DNA of 54,462 nucleotides from Candidatus Pacearchaeota archaeon (GTDB taxonomy: Archaea > Nanobdellota > Nanobdellia > Pacearchaeales > GW2011-AR1), in the NCBI GenBank assembly GCA_018304025.1, contig JAGVXA010000005.1:1-54462 (forward strand). The letters are read 5' to 3'. Position 1 is the stretch's first letter; each line of letters opens with the position of its first letter. Positions 1 through 9,219 of this stretch are shown here, one piece after another. The notes beneath the pieces were generated by a model. The model had not been told where the DNA came from, searched no databases, and was given only the letters and a program-made list of their open reading frames with translations. Made by a program: the position numbers and the translations under genes.

Positions 1-32
1 TCCATTTTATTTTCTTGGTGTTTAGTTTTTTC

Positions 33-101
33 ATAAGAACCTGCTTTACAGCAGGTCTTATCTTATTTACCGAGAGGACATTATTTCTGGATAAGACATG
101 C
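33..101. promoter_or_regulatory. Overlapping alternative hairpins (33-61 versus 51-62 pairing with 90-101), the second followed by a T-rich run
   Basis: ATAAG-a-ACCTGC/GCAGGT-CTTAT stem; GCAGGTCTTATC pairs with GATAAGACATGC with one mismatch; CTCTTTTT follows. Confidence 0.4.
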
Positions 102-152
102 TCTTTTTGAATTCAAAAGATTTAAAAATCTAAAAAATAATTTCTAGTCTCT

Positions 153-554
153 ATGAAAAAATATTACTCCAAAGATCCAGATACAAGAGAACTTCAGCGA
201 AATCTAGAAAATCATGAAGCTCTTGTAAAAACAATGTTAGAAAATCTTCCCTACGAAGCAAGAAATTTTGTTCCGCAAGAATTCTTAAATCCTAACAGAG
301 ATTTTTTGACAATTTTAAGCGCATGTAATGCAAACACTCCCTTTAACGGAGAAGAATTTGCTATCATAGGATTTCAAAGAGGCGAAGGATATCACCCGAT
401 AGCGCATATCAGGCCAAATCAAGCAATTATTTCTTTTAGAAAAACATCTAGAGAAAGCGGCAGCTCAGTTCTTACTCTGCGATATAATATCGGGCGCCAT
501 AACGACGTCGAATATCAGGATATCTTGGCTCTTCCCCTCGGAAGCCACTTCTAA
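153..554 (+). CDS. hypothetical protein (133 aa)
   Basis: Intact ORF, no recognised family. Confidence 0.6.
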   Translation: MKKYYSKDPDTRELQRNLENHEALVKTMLENLPYEARNFVPQEFLNPNRDFLTILSACNANTPFNGEEFAIIGFQRGEGYHPIAHIRPNQAIISFRKTSRESGSSVLTLRYNIGRHNDVEYQDILALPLGSHF

Positions 555-585
555 TTTTAATTTCATAAAAATATAGGCGGGTTCT

Positions 586-609
586 ACGCCCGGAGCAGGA
601 TTTGAACCT
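586..609. repeat. 24-bp direct repeat, copy of the tRNA-Ser 3' end
   Basis: acgcccggagcaggatttgaacct identical to 681-704. Confidence 0.9.
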
Positions 610-681
610 CTTCGTTCGCCGACGCGAGTATTCGAGCAAGAGCGAATCGAAGATTCTTGGTGGGGCAGGTTCAGTGCTAAA

Positions 682-764
682 CGCCCGGAGCAGGATTTGA
701 ACCTGCGAATCCTTTCGGAAATAAGTTCTCCAAACTTACGCGGTAACCACTGCGCCATCCGGGC
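682..764 (-). tRNA. tRNA-Ser(GGA), type II with long variable arm
   Basis: Reverse complement GCCCGGA...TAAGT-TTGGAGA-ACTTA...TTTCCGAAAGGA...GGTTCAAATCC...TCCGGGC+G; acceptor, anticodon and T stems pair. Confidence 0.93.
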
Positions 765-914
765 ATATTTCTTTTCTTGCTTTCGGATGGTGCTTGAGCA
801 GTATTCCTTCGATTGCGCCATCCCTGCACAACTACCTTAATATTTATGACTTTTAAAACTTTTTAAAATCCTCCCGCAGCCAAAAAGACAAAGATTAAAT
901 ACCTCCCCAGTAAT

Positions 915-1358
915 TTGAAAAGGATGGTTCAACTAACACGTTCATTAGCAGTAAAAATAATCGGAGGCAGTGTTGTTGTTTTTAGTCTAATTGGTGGAGG
1001 TTTAGACTATCTAACCACACCCGATGAACTCCATGACGAAATAGCCCGCAAACAGTTCGAGGCTAGAAAAATGAGCTATTCTGTTTTATCTAAAACTTAC
1101 AATCCCTCTCCTTCAAAAAATCCAGCAGAACTATGGGAAGAAGTTTCATCTAAAATTGAGGAGGATGTAACAAAGGAATTTAATAATAGGGGCTTTTATG
1201 AAAACACAAAGCGCGGGGCGCTTGCCGGAGCAGCATTTGCGCTTACTGCAACTTCTTTAGGACTATTTTTAGGGTCACAACAAAAAAATCCTTCTTCTCC
1301 GGATCCATACTCTGTAGAAAGAGATAATGGAGATTCCGGCGATTATAAGTACGATTAA
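915..1358 (+). CDS. hypothetical membrane protein (147 aa)
   Basis: ORF with two hydrophobic segments. Confidence 0.6.
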   Translation: MKRMVQLTRSLAVKIIGGSVVVFSLIGGGLDYLTTPDELHDEIARKQFEARKMSYSVLSKTYNPSPSKNPAELWEEVSSKIEEDVTKEFNNRGFYENTKRGALAGAAFALTATSLGLFLGSQQKNPSSPDPYSVERDNGDSGDYKYD

Positions 1359-1436
1359 AAACAATTAGAAAAAGATTTAAAACTTTCTACAAAGAAAACA
1401 TTTATAATCAAAAAAACACTAAAATTCTTATAAAAG

Positions 1437-2426
1437 ATGGCGAAAGATTTTTTACTAAATATTAAAAAAACGGTGATGAATAAAGGAGTCAGGATTATTT
1501 ACTCAGAAGGAGAAGATTCCAGAATTTTAACAGCAGTCTCAAAAGTAAACAAAGAAAAAATAGCCACCCCAATCTTATTAGGCAATCCAGAAACAATAAA
1601 AAAACTAGCCAAGCAGCTTAAAATTAACGTCGACAATATCCAAATTATTAATCCATTAAGCTCTCCCAATCTGAATGAATACGCCAAAGAATTCTACAAC
1701 CTAAGAAAAAATAAAGGGTTGACTGAAAAACAAGCCATGGACTCTGTAAAAAAAACAAATTACTTCGGAACAATGATGCTTCATTCAAACCAAGCCGACG
1801 GCTTAATCTCCGGCGCAGTCTACACAACAGCTGAAACTGTCCGTCCAGCATTGCAAATTATAAAAACAAAAAAAGAGTTTAACATCGCCTCAAGCTTTTT
1901 TATAATGCTGATAAAAGAAAAAATCTATTTTTTTGCAGACTGCGGAATCAATCGCGATCCCTCGGCAGAAGAATTAAGCGAAATAGCCATTAACACAGCG
2001 TCGTCAGCAGAACATTTTGGAATCAAGCCAAAAGTTGCCTTGCTTTCATTTTCAACGCACGGCAGTGCAGAAGGACATTCTGTAGACAAAGTGAGAAAAG
2101 CAGCAGCTATAGCCAAGAAAAAGCGCCCGGATTTATTAATCGACGGCGAAATGCAGTTGGACGCAGCAATAGTTCCTGAAATTGCAAAAAGAAAATGTCC
2201 AAGCTCGCAGTTAGAAGGACAGGCAAATATTTTAATTTTTCCAAATCTGGATGCGGGCAACATAGGATATAAATTAGTTGAACATCTTTCCGGCGCAAAA
2301 GCCATAGGCCCGATAATCCAGGGCCTGAAAAAACCAGTCAATGATTTAAGCAGAGGTTGTAATGTCGAAGACATCGTTAACGTCAGCGCAATAACAGCAT
2401 TCACAATCATCGAGGACAAAAAATGA
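1437..2426 (+). CDS. pta: phosphate acetyltransferase
   Basis: PTA_PTB family: MMLHSNQADGLISGAVYTTAETVRPALQII, NILIFPNLDAGNIGYKLVEHLSGAKAIGPI. Confidence 0.93.
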   Translation: MAKDFLLNIKKTVMNKGVRIIYSEGEDSRILTAVSKVNKEKIATPILLGNPETIKKLAKQLKINVDNIQIINPLSSPNLNEYAKEFYNLRKNKGLTEKQAMDSVKKTNYFGTMMLHSNQADGLISGAVYTTAETVRPALQIIKTKKEFNIASSFFIMLIKEKIYFFADCGINRDPSAEELSEIAINTASSAEHFGIKPKVALLSFSTHGSAEGHSVDKVRKAAAIAKKKRPDLLIDGEMQLDAAIVPEIAKRKCPSSQLEGQANILIFPNLDAGNIGYKLVEHLSGAKAIGPIIQGLKKPVNDLSRGCNVEDIVNVSAITAFTIIEDKK

Positions 2427-3535
2427 AAATTTTAGTTTTCAATCTAGGCAGTTCTTCTTTAAAATTCAAATTAATAGACATGCCGGAAGAAAAAACTATT
2501 TCAGAAGGAATCATTGATGGAATTGGTTTTCCAATATGCAAAATAATCATAGACAAAAAAGAAAAAATTCAAAAAATATCAAATCATGAACAAGCAATCA
2601 AAATCTTGCTCTCAGTATTAAATCTAAAAAATATCGACGCGGTTGGTTGCCGTGTTGTCCACGGCGGAGAATTCTACAAAAAAACAACTCTCATCAACAA
2701 AGATGTTTTAAAAAAAATTGACGAACTCGGAAATTTAGCTCCGTTGCATAACCCAATTGCTCTCGCCTGCATAAAAATATCTCAGGAGAAATTAAAAGGA
2801 ATAAAACATTTTGCTGTTTTTGACACAGCGTTCCATCAGACATTGCCTGAAAAAGCTTATCTCTACGCCATCCCGAAAAAATATTATGAAAAATACAAAA
2901 TAAGAAAATACGGATTCCACGGAATATCTCACAAATATGTAATGCTGGAAGCCCAAAAAATTCTCAATAAAAAAAATGTCAATCTTATCACCTGCCACCT
3001 CGGCCACGGCTCCAGCATCTGCGCAATTAAAAATAACATTTCAATAGAAACCTCGATGGGATTTACTCCATTGCAAGGACTTATAATGGGAGAAAGAAGC
3101 GGCGATATAGACCCGGCAATAATTGAATTCCTGGCAAAAAAAGAAAACTTGACAATCTCTCAGATTTTTAATATTTTAAACAAAGAAAGCGGGCTAAAAG
3201 GAATTTCGGGCTTGAAAGATATGCGGACAATATATGAAAAATCCAGGAAAGGCGATTTGTCATGCAAGCTCGCAATAGAAATGTTTGTCTATCGGTTAGT
3301 GCAATACATCGGCTCTTACGTCGCTATTCTCGGAAAAGTTGACGGAATTGTCTTTACCGGCGGAATTGGCGAAGGAGCTTTTTATGTCAGGGAAAAAGTC
3401 GCCGATTATCTAAACATTAAACTTAACAAAAGCAAAAATCTAAATGAAAAAGGAATCGTTTCAGACAAATCAAAATTAAAAATTTTAGTCATCCCGACAA
3501 ATGAAGAATTAATGATTGCGAGGGAAATTTCATGA
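2423..3535 (+). CDS. ackA: acetate kinase
   Basis: ILVFNLGSSSLKFKL, FHQTLP, RKYGFHGISHKYV, HLGHGSSICAI, DGIVFTGGIGE; ATGA overlap with pta. Confidence 0.95.
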   Translation: MKILVFNLGSSSLKFKLIDMPEEKTISEGIIDGIGFPICKIIIDKKEKIQKISNHEQAIKILLSVLNLKNIDAVGCRVVHGGEFYKKTTLINKDVLKKIDELGNLAPLHNPIALACIKISQEKLKGIKHFAVFDTAFHQTLPEKAYLYAIPKKYYEKYKIRKYGFHGISHKYVMLEAQKILNKKNVNLITCHLGHGSSICAIKNNISIETSMGFTPLQGLIMGERSGDIDPAIIEFLAKKENLTISQIFNILNKESGLKGISGLKDMRTIYEKSRKGDLSCKLAIEMFVYRLVQYIGSYVAILGKVDGIVFTGGIGEGAFYVREKVADYLNIKLNKSKNLNEKGIVSDKSKLKILVIPTNEELMIAREIS

Positions 3536-5028
3536 GGTGCAATATTATCTGCGGCGGCCCTGCCGGCCAAGGCCCAAACTTTCTCGCGCGAATAATTTCT
3601 CAAGGATTAGTTAAAGAAGGATATTTTGTATTCTGCTCGCGCGAATACGAATCAAGAATACGCGGAGGGCACAACTATAACACCATAACTTTTTCAGACA
3701 AACCGATAAATAGCAACGCATCTGAAATAGACATCCTTGTCACATTAGACAATCTAAGCCTCGAGTTTCATAAAACCAGATTAAACAAAAATTCAATAGT
3801 TCTAAAAGAAGAGCAGGAAAATATTTCATTTGCAGGAAGAGTTTTCAAATTATTAGAAATTGATTTTTCAATACTCGATAATGAATTAAAAAAATACGGC
3901 AATTACAAAGAGAACATCGAAGAAGCAAAAAAAGGATACGCTAAGGAAACAAGAAAATTATCTCTTAGAAAACCCACCTCTAAAAATAAAAATTATTTCA
4001 TGTCGGGCTCAGAAGCAGTTGCATTGGGTGCTTGCAAGTCAGGAATGGAATTTTATTATTCTTATCCCATGACTCCCGCAACAGCTGTCTTGTTTGAATT
4101 AGCCCAGAAAGAATCGATGTTTAACTATAAAACAATAGAGCTGGAAAGTGAAATAGCCTCGATAAACGCAGCAGTTGGCAGCGCAATTACAGGAGCAAAG
4201 GCAATGGTTGGAACAGCAGGCGGGGGATTTGATTTAATGACAGAAACTCTAAGCATGATTGGAATGGCTGAAATACCTCTGGTTATTTACTTAGCTCAAA
4301 GAACAGGTCCGGGAACAGGCGCAGCAACATTGACAAGCCAGGCTGATTTGCATGCCGCAAGACATTCAGGACATGGTGAATTTCCAAGAGTCGTCGTCGC
4401 TCCGGGAGACCCAAAAGAAGCAATTGAAAAAATATCTGAGTTATTTTACCTCACTCAAAAATATCGCATTGCTGGAATCTTGCTAAGCGACAAGCATCTG
4501 GCAGAAAGTTTTTATTGTTTTGATGAAAGACCAAAAATAATCACCTCGAAAAAATCAATCCGCCAAGGAGAAAGATTCTCCAGCTATATGTCAGACAATC
4601 AAAAAAGTTCAACTCAAGAACCAAAAATAATTGAAAAAATATCAGAAGAGAAGATTAACAAATCAAAATTTCTTGCAAAAGAATCAGATAAATTCGAGAC
4701 ATTCAAGATTCACGGAAAAAAAGACAGCAAAAATATAATCGTTGGATGGGGAAGTACAAAAGGTGCGATTCTCGACGCTATTGCTGGACTAGACTGCAAA
4801 TTCCTTCAAGTTCTGTATATAGAGCCATTAAGCCAAAAAATAAAATCCGAATTATCAAAAGCTAAAAATATTATACTTGTCGAAAATAACTCAACTTCCC
4901 AGCTCTCAGAAGTTCTAGCCGAAAAAACAGGCGTTATCATAGAAGAAAAAAATAAAATTCTGAAATACGACGGATATCCGTTCATGTCAGATATTTTAGT
5001 TTCAGAAATAAAAAAGAGGTTAAAATGA
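3532..5028 (+). CDS. korA: 2-oxoacid:ferredoxin oxidoreductase, fused gamma-alpha subunit (KorA-like)
   Basis: N-terminal gamma domain (GGPAGQGPNFLARIISQGL) plus alpha domain (GSEAVALGACKSGMEFYYSYPMTPAT); ATGA overlap with ackA. Confidence 0.88.
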   Translation: MRCNIICGGPAGQGPNFLARIISQGLVKEGYFVFCSREYESRIRGGHNYNTITFSDKPINSNASEIDILVTLDNLSLEFHKTRLNKNSIVLKEEQENISFAGRVFKLLEIDFSILDNELKKYGNYKENIEEAKKGYAKETRKLSLRKPTSKNKNYFMSGSEAVALGACKSGMEFYYSYPMTPATAVLFELAQKESMFNYKTIELESEIASINAAVGSAITGAKAMVGTAGGGFDLMTETLSMIGMAEIPLVIYLAQRTGPGTGAATLTSQADLHAARHSGHGEFPRVVVAPGDPKEAIEKISELFYLTQKYRIAGILLSDKHLAESFYCFDERPKIITSKKSIRQGERFSSYMSDNQKSSTQEPKIIEKISEEKINKSKFLAKESDKFETFKIHGKKDSKNIIVGWGSTKGAILDAIAGLDCKFLQVLYIEPLSQKIKSELSKAKNIILVENNSTSQLSEVLAEKTGVIIEEKNKILKYDGYPFMSDILVSEIKKRLK

Positions 5029-5855
5029 CAGGAATAAGAACAAACGCAATTCCAAGCTGGTGTCCTGGATGTTTCAACTTCCAGATACTCGCAGGCGTTC
5101 AAAACTTTTTAGACAAGCAGCTAAAATCCGGAAAGAAAAAACAAGATTTTGGCATCGCCGCAGGAATTGGCTGCCACGCAAAAATATTTGATTATCTTAG
5201 CCTGCCTGGAATTAACACCTTGCACGGCAGAGTACTGCCAACCTGCATCGGAATGAAACTCGCAAACCCAAAATTAAATATCTTGGGATTCTCAGGAGAC
5301 GGCGACGCATATTCAGAAGGCATGGAGCATTTAGTTCACGCAGCCAGATACAATCCTGACATTAAATATATCGTCCACGACAATCAAGTATTTGCTCTTA
5401 CTTTAGGAGAGCCAACACCGACGACAGAACAAGGTTTTGTTGACAAAACAAATCCGTCAGGAGTTCAAGTTCCTCCAATAAATCCAATAAAAATCATGCT
5501 GGGCGCCGGAGCAACGTTTGTTGCGAGGATATTTGCAAATGCTGCCCAAGTCCAAGAAATTCTAACCGAAGCATTCTCTCACAAAGGGTTCGCGTTTATT
5601 GAAATACTCCAGCCTTGCTTGGTTTTTCATTCAGACAAAGGTTATGATTCTAGATTTTACAACTTGCAAAAATCAGGCCACAACAAATCAAGCATTTCAG
5701 CAGCGTTTGCAAAAGCAGAAGAATTTGACTACAATTCAAGCTCTTCAAAAATTCCTCTGGGAATATTTTACCAGGAAAAAAGAAAAACATTCGAGGAGAT
5801 TAAATCAAAAAAAGCCATGAAATCAAAAATCTTGGAGGAACTATGGCAAAAATAA
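5025..5855 (+). CDS. korB: 2-oxoacid:ferredoxin oxidoreductase beta subunit, TPP-binding
   Basis: SWCPGCFN, GIGCHAK, GFSGDGDAYSEGMEHLVHAARYN; ATGA overlap with korA. Confidence 0.88.
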   Translation: MTGIRTNAIPSWCPGCFNFQILAGVQNFLDKQLKSGKKKQDFGIAAGIGCHAKIFDYLSLPGINTLHGRVLPTCIGMKLANPKLNILGFSGDGDAYSEGMEHLVHAARYNPDIKYIVHDNQVFALTLGEPTPTTEQGFVDKTNPSGVQVPPINPIKIMLGAGATFVARIFANAAQVQEILTEAFSHKGFAFIEILQPCLVFHSDKGYDSRFYNLQKSGHNKSSISAAFAKAEEFDYNSSSSKIPLGIFYQEKRKTFEEIKSKKAMKSKILEELWQK

Positions 5856-6028
5856 CCGTCGACAAAACAAAGTGCATTGGCTGCGGTTCATGCGTCGCGC
5901 TCTGCCCGAACACATTTAAAATTGTGAACAACAAATCAGTCGTCCAAAAAAAAGAAGTTAAAAATCCTGCCTGCGAAAAAAACGCAGAGGCTTCCTGCCC
6001 TGTGCAGGCAATTACAGTAAAAGAATAA
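5843..6028 (+). CDS. ferredoxin, [4Fe-4S]
   Basis: CIGCGSCVALCP ... C...ASCPVQAI. Confidence 0.9.
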   Translation: MAKITVDKTKCIGCGSCVALCPNTFKIVNNKSVVQKKEVKNPACEKNAEASCPVQAITVKE

Positions 6029-6463
6029 ATGAAAAAAGTGCTCTATTTCGGAAATCCTTATATAAAAGAAGACAGTCTTGCAATAAAAGTAGCTGAAAAA
6101 TTAAAAAAAGAATTTCTAGGAATAGAATTTCTATACGTTCAAGATACATTTCAGTTAATTGACATGGACTTAAGCAATTCCATTTTACTCGACGTTGTCC
6201 AGTCAATCAAAGACGTTTCACTCATCAATCAAGACAATATAATTTCCAGCAGAATTTCAACGACTCACGATTTTGATTTGGGATTTTTTCTGAAACTTAC
6301 AAATAAGAAAGTAAAAATAATTGGAATTCCGCAGTTTTACGACGAGGAAAAAGCTGTTGACAAAGTAAAAGCTATTCTTCAAAATTTATCTAAAACTTCT
6401 CCACCCAGTCAACCTTCAAAAAATGCGTCGAGCATGAAAAGCAGGGATCATACGCCCGTATAA
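6029..6463 (+). CDS. NiFe-hydrogenase maturation protease (HycI/HyhP-like) with an extra C-terminal tail
   Basis: LYFGNPYIKEDSLAIKVAEKL ... VLLDVVQSIKD ... IGIPQF; adjacent to hydrogenase genes. Confidence 0.75.
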   Translation: MKKVLYFGNPYIKEDSLAIKVAEKLKKEFLGIEFLYVQDTFQLIDMDLSNSILLDVVQSIKDVSLINQDNIISSRISTTHDFDLGFFLKLTNKKVKIIGIPQFYDEEKAVDKVKAILQNLSKTSPPSQPSKNASSMKSRDHTPV

Positions 6464-7664
6464 GCTTTTCAATCTCCATAACAATCTTCTCCTTGTCAAC
6501 GTCCCTCTTCAGCAATTCCTGAACATAATTCTTTATGTCTATTTCCATCTGATTAAGATTCTGCGCTGTCGGCGTTATTATATTGCAATATTCAATTTTC
6601 CCGTCTTTGTCTATTTTATACTCGTGGAATAAAGTTCCGCGGGGAGCCTCAACAGCAGCCACTCCTATCCCCGATTTTATCCTAATTTCTTTTTCCCCGC
6701 AGTCATATTTTCCCGCCCCAAGTTTTTCAATCAATCTTTCAGCCAAGCCAATACAAAACATTATCTCTATTGCCTGAGCGACGTTATTCTGAAAGGAATT
6801 TTCCAATGGCAGCTCGATTTCATATTTTTTAATTAATCTTTTTGTCTCTTTGTCTAGCAAATCACGATTATTATTCACTCTAACCAGCGCCCCCGTAACA
6901 AAACTTTTGTTGTCAAACAAAACAAATTTCGAAGTCCCGTATTCCTTAATATTTTCTTTCAGATGTTTGCTATAATCTCTTGTTTTAATTTCAACATTAT
7001 CAGAAAGTATTTCTCCTGAAGAAAAAGCATACTCGTCGTCTTCGTGCAAGCTCAAATATTTTGTTTCTCTAACTAAATCAGGATATTTAATCGAGCTGAA
7101 CAATTTCAGTGTATCCTCTGCAACTTTCTTAACTTCATTAATTCCAGTTTTCAACTCGCTAGACCCTTTTGCATTTGAATTAAATCCCACGAAAGGATGA
7201 ATTTCTCTTCCTCCAAAAGTTTCAACTATTTTGTTTCCAAACCTTATTAATTTCAAAGCATCATCAACTTTCCCTCTCTGTTCTTTAGCCATTGTCAATG
7301 CGCTCAAGCCCAAATAATCCGGCAATGCCAAAAAATAAAGATGCGTCGCATGGCTCCTTATTCTTTCTCCAATCAGTAATAAGTCTCTGACGATTTTCTC
7401 TTTCTCGCTTGCTTTAATTCCCAAAGCGTTTTCTAAGGCGTAAATTGCAGCCACACTATGAGAGCAGCTGCAAATCCCGCAGATTCTTGAAACAATTTCT
7501 TGTATATCTTTTATATTTTTTCCTAAAACTAATGCTTCAAAAAAACGAGCGCCTTCCTCTGTTTCGAGTTCACACTCTTTAACAACATTCTTCTCGATTT
7601 TAAGTTTGAGACTTGCGTGTCCTTCAATTTTGCATATATGGTTTAGTTCTATTTCCCGAGCCAT
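6390..7664 (-). CDS. hydA: NiFe hydrogenase large (alpha) subunit, group 3b-type
   Basis: RICGICSCSH (L1) and DPCFSCSTH (L2) motifs followed by a 10-aa C-terminal extension. Confidence 0.93.
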   Translation of the reverse strand: MAREIELNHICKIEGHASLKLKIEKNVVKECELETEEGARFFEALVLGKNIKDIQEIVSRICGICSCSHSVAAIYALENALGIKASEKEKIVRDLLLIGERIRSHATHLYFLALPDYLGLSALTMAKEQRGKVDDALKLIRFGNKIVETFGGREIHPFVGFNSNAKGSSELKTGINEVKKVAEDTLKLFSSIKYPDLVRETKYLSLHEDDEYAFSSGEILSDNVEIKTRDYSKHLKENIKEYGTSKFVLFDNKSFVTGALVRVNNNRDLLDKETKRLIKKYEIELPLENSFQNNVAQAIEIMFCIGLAERLIEKLGAGKYDCGEKEIRIKSGIGVAAVEAPRGTLFHEYKIDKDGKIEYCNIITPTAQNLNQMEIDIKNYVQELLKRDVDKEKIVMEIEKLIRAYDPCFSCSTHFLKVDWVEKF

Positions 7665-8437
7665 TTTGAATCCTTCTCCATTTCTTCTTCAAAGCTTAAT
7701 CCTGCAAAAGTTTCCATCTTGTCTTTTATCGATTTCTTGTTGTATCCTCTTTTCTTTAAGTTTGCTGTGTAAGCATTCATGTTCGCATCTTTGCTTGGCC
7801 CCCTGCATCCATAACACCCAACCCCGTTGCTTGGGCAAAGCGCAGAGCATCCTCCGTTAGAAACAGGCCCCAGGCAAAGTTCTCCCTCTTCCAGCAAGCA
7901 AGCATTTCCTTTCTTCCTGCACTCCATGCATACAGGATCTTGGCAATTCTTAAATTGCGTTCCGCTAGCCAAATGATTTACAAAAGAAACAATCTCTTCT
8001 TTATTCGGGGGGCACTGCGGCAAATAATAATCAACTTTGATATGCAAATTTATCGGCGTGGGCTTCTCGGATTTCAGGTGGTTGTGTTTTGGATAAACAA
8101 ATCTCATTGTTTTCTCATCGTCTTTGAAATTTTTTATTGAAGGCACGCCCCCAAAACAAGAACAGGCGCCTAAAGCCGCAACTATCTTCGAGCGTTTTCT
8201 AATTTCATCCAAAAAAATAATGTCGTCGTCAAAAACAACAGTTCCCTCGATAAAAACAATATCAAAATCTCCTTTGTATTTGTCTTCTTTTATCAACGGA
8301 AACGATTTAATTTCTAATAAATCATTAATCTTTTTGAAAGTGTCCTCAAATAAAATGCTCAGCAAGCACCCCGAACATCCAGATATTCCAAAAATCCCTG
8401 CTTTCAGTTTTGAATTATTTTTATTTTGCAGATTCAT
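7649..8437 (-). CDS. hydD: NiFe hydrogenase small (delta) subunit
   Basis: GISGCSGCLLSI, GACSCFGGVPS, Cys-rich C-terminus; next to hydA. Confidence 0.9.
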   Translation of the reverse strand: MNLQNKNNSKLKAGIFGISGCSGCLLSILFEDTFKKINDLLEIKSFPLIKEDKYKGDFDIVFIEGTVVFDDDIIFLDEIRKRSKIVAALGACSCFGGVPSIKNFKDDEKTMRFVYPKHNHLKSEKPTPINLHIKVDYYLPQCPPNKEEIVSFVNHLASGTQFKNCQDPVCMECRKKGNACLLEEGELCLGPVSNGGCSALCPSNGVGCYGCRGPSKDANMNAYTANLKKRGYNKKSIKDKMETFAGLSFEEEMEKDSKWLGK

Positions 8438-9218
8438 TTTCCAATTTCTCCTTTATTATATCGTATCTAAAAACAGGCCCGTCTTTGCAGGTATACAAAT
8501 CCTGAATCAGGCATCTCCCGCAAGACCCCGCAGCGCATTCCATTCTTCTCTCCATGTTCCAGTAGATTTTATCATTCTTTATCCCCACAGAGTTCAACTT
8601 CGCCGTCGCAGATTTCATCATAATCTCCGGCCCGCATAAAACCCCGCACGTATTTTCAGAATTAATTTTTTTCTTTTTCAAAATATCCGGCAGCAGTCCA
8701 ACTTCATATTTTAATTTCCCGGCGTATTTGTCGAGGCATAAAGTAAAATCGAATTTCTTTTTCCATCTTTCAATTCTGTCTCCTAGCAAAATAAAACTCT
8801 CGTCCTTGAAGCCAAATAAAATCTTAATCTCTCCGAAATTTTTTCTGTTTTGTTCTATATAATCTATCAACGAAGCAACAGGAGCAATGCCGGTGCCTCC
8901 CGCAGCAAGCACCAAATTCTTCCCCTCAATTTCCTTGAAGTTATATCCTCTTCCATAAGGCCCCCTGATAAAAACGCCGTCCCCTTTTTTCAAATTAAAA
9001 AGAGTATTTGTCACGCTGCCTGAATTTTTCACAAGCACGTCGGCATATTTTTTGTTGTACGAGCAGGAAGCAAGAGGGCACTCTCCAATTCCTAAAATAG
9101 AAAGCTGGAAAAATTGCCCGGGCAAAGGATTAATTTTCGTTTTCACCTTGAATAATTTCACGTCTTCAGCGTATTTTTTTACGCTGATTATCTTTGCTTC
9201 AGAAGGCTCGTAAGTCAT
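8421..9218 (-). CDS. hydG: sulfhydrogenase gamma subunit (FAD/NAD(P)-binding)
   Basis: GQFFQLS, RGPYGRGYNF, AAGGTGIAP, CAAGSCGRCLIQ; start moved to MTYEPSEAK because the ORF-track start overlaps hydB. Confidence 0.88.
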   Translation of the reverse strand: MTYEPSEAKIISVKKYAEDVKLFKVKTKINPLPGQFFQLSILGIGECPLASCSYNKKYADVLVKNSGSVTNTLFNLKKGDGVFIRGPYGRGYNFKEIEGKNLVLAAGGTGIAPVASLIDYIEQNRKNFGEIKILFGFKDESFILLGDRIERWKKKFDFTLCLDKYAGKLKYEVGLLPDILKKKKINSENTCGVLCGPEIMMKSATAKLNSVGIKNDKIYWNMERRMECAAGSCGRCLIQDLYTCKDGPVFRYDIIKEKLENESAK

Positions 9219-9219
9219 T

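Noticed and set aside
465-821. Minus-strand ORF of 118 aa
   Set aside because: Runs straight through tRNA-Ser and its 3' duplicate; spurious.
1925-2419. Long minus-strand ORF (164 aa) inside pta
   Set aside because: Fully antisense to a strongly recognised pta gene.
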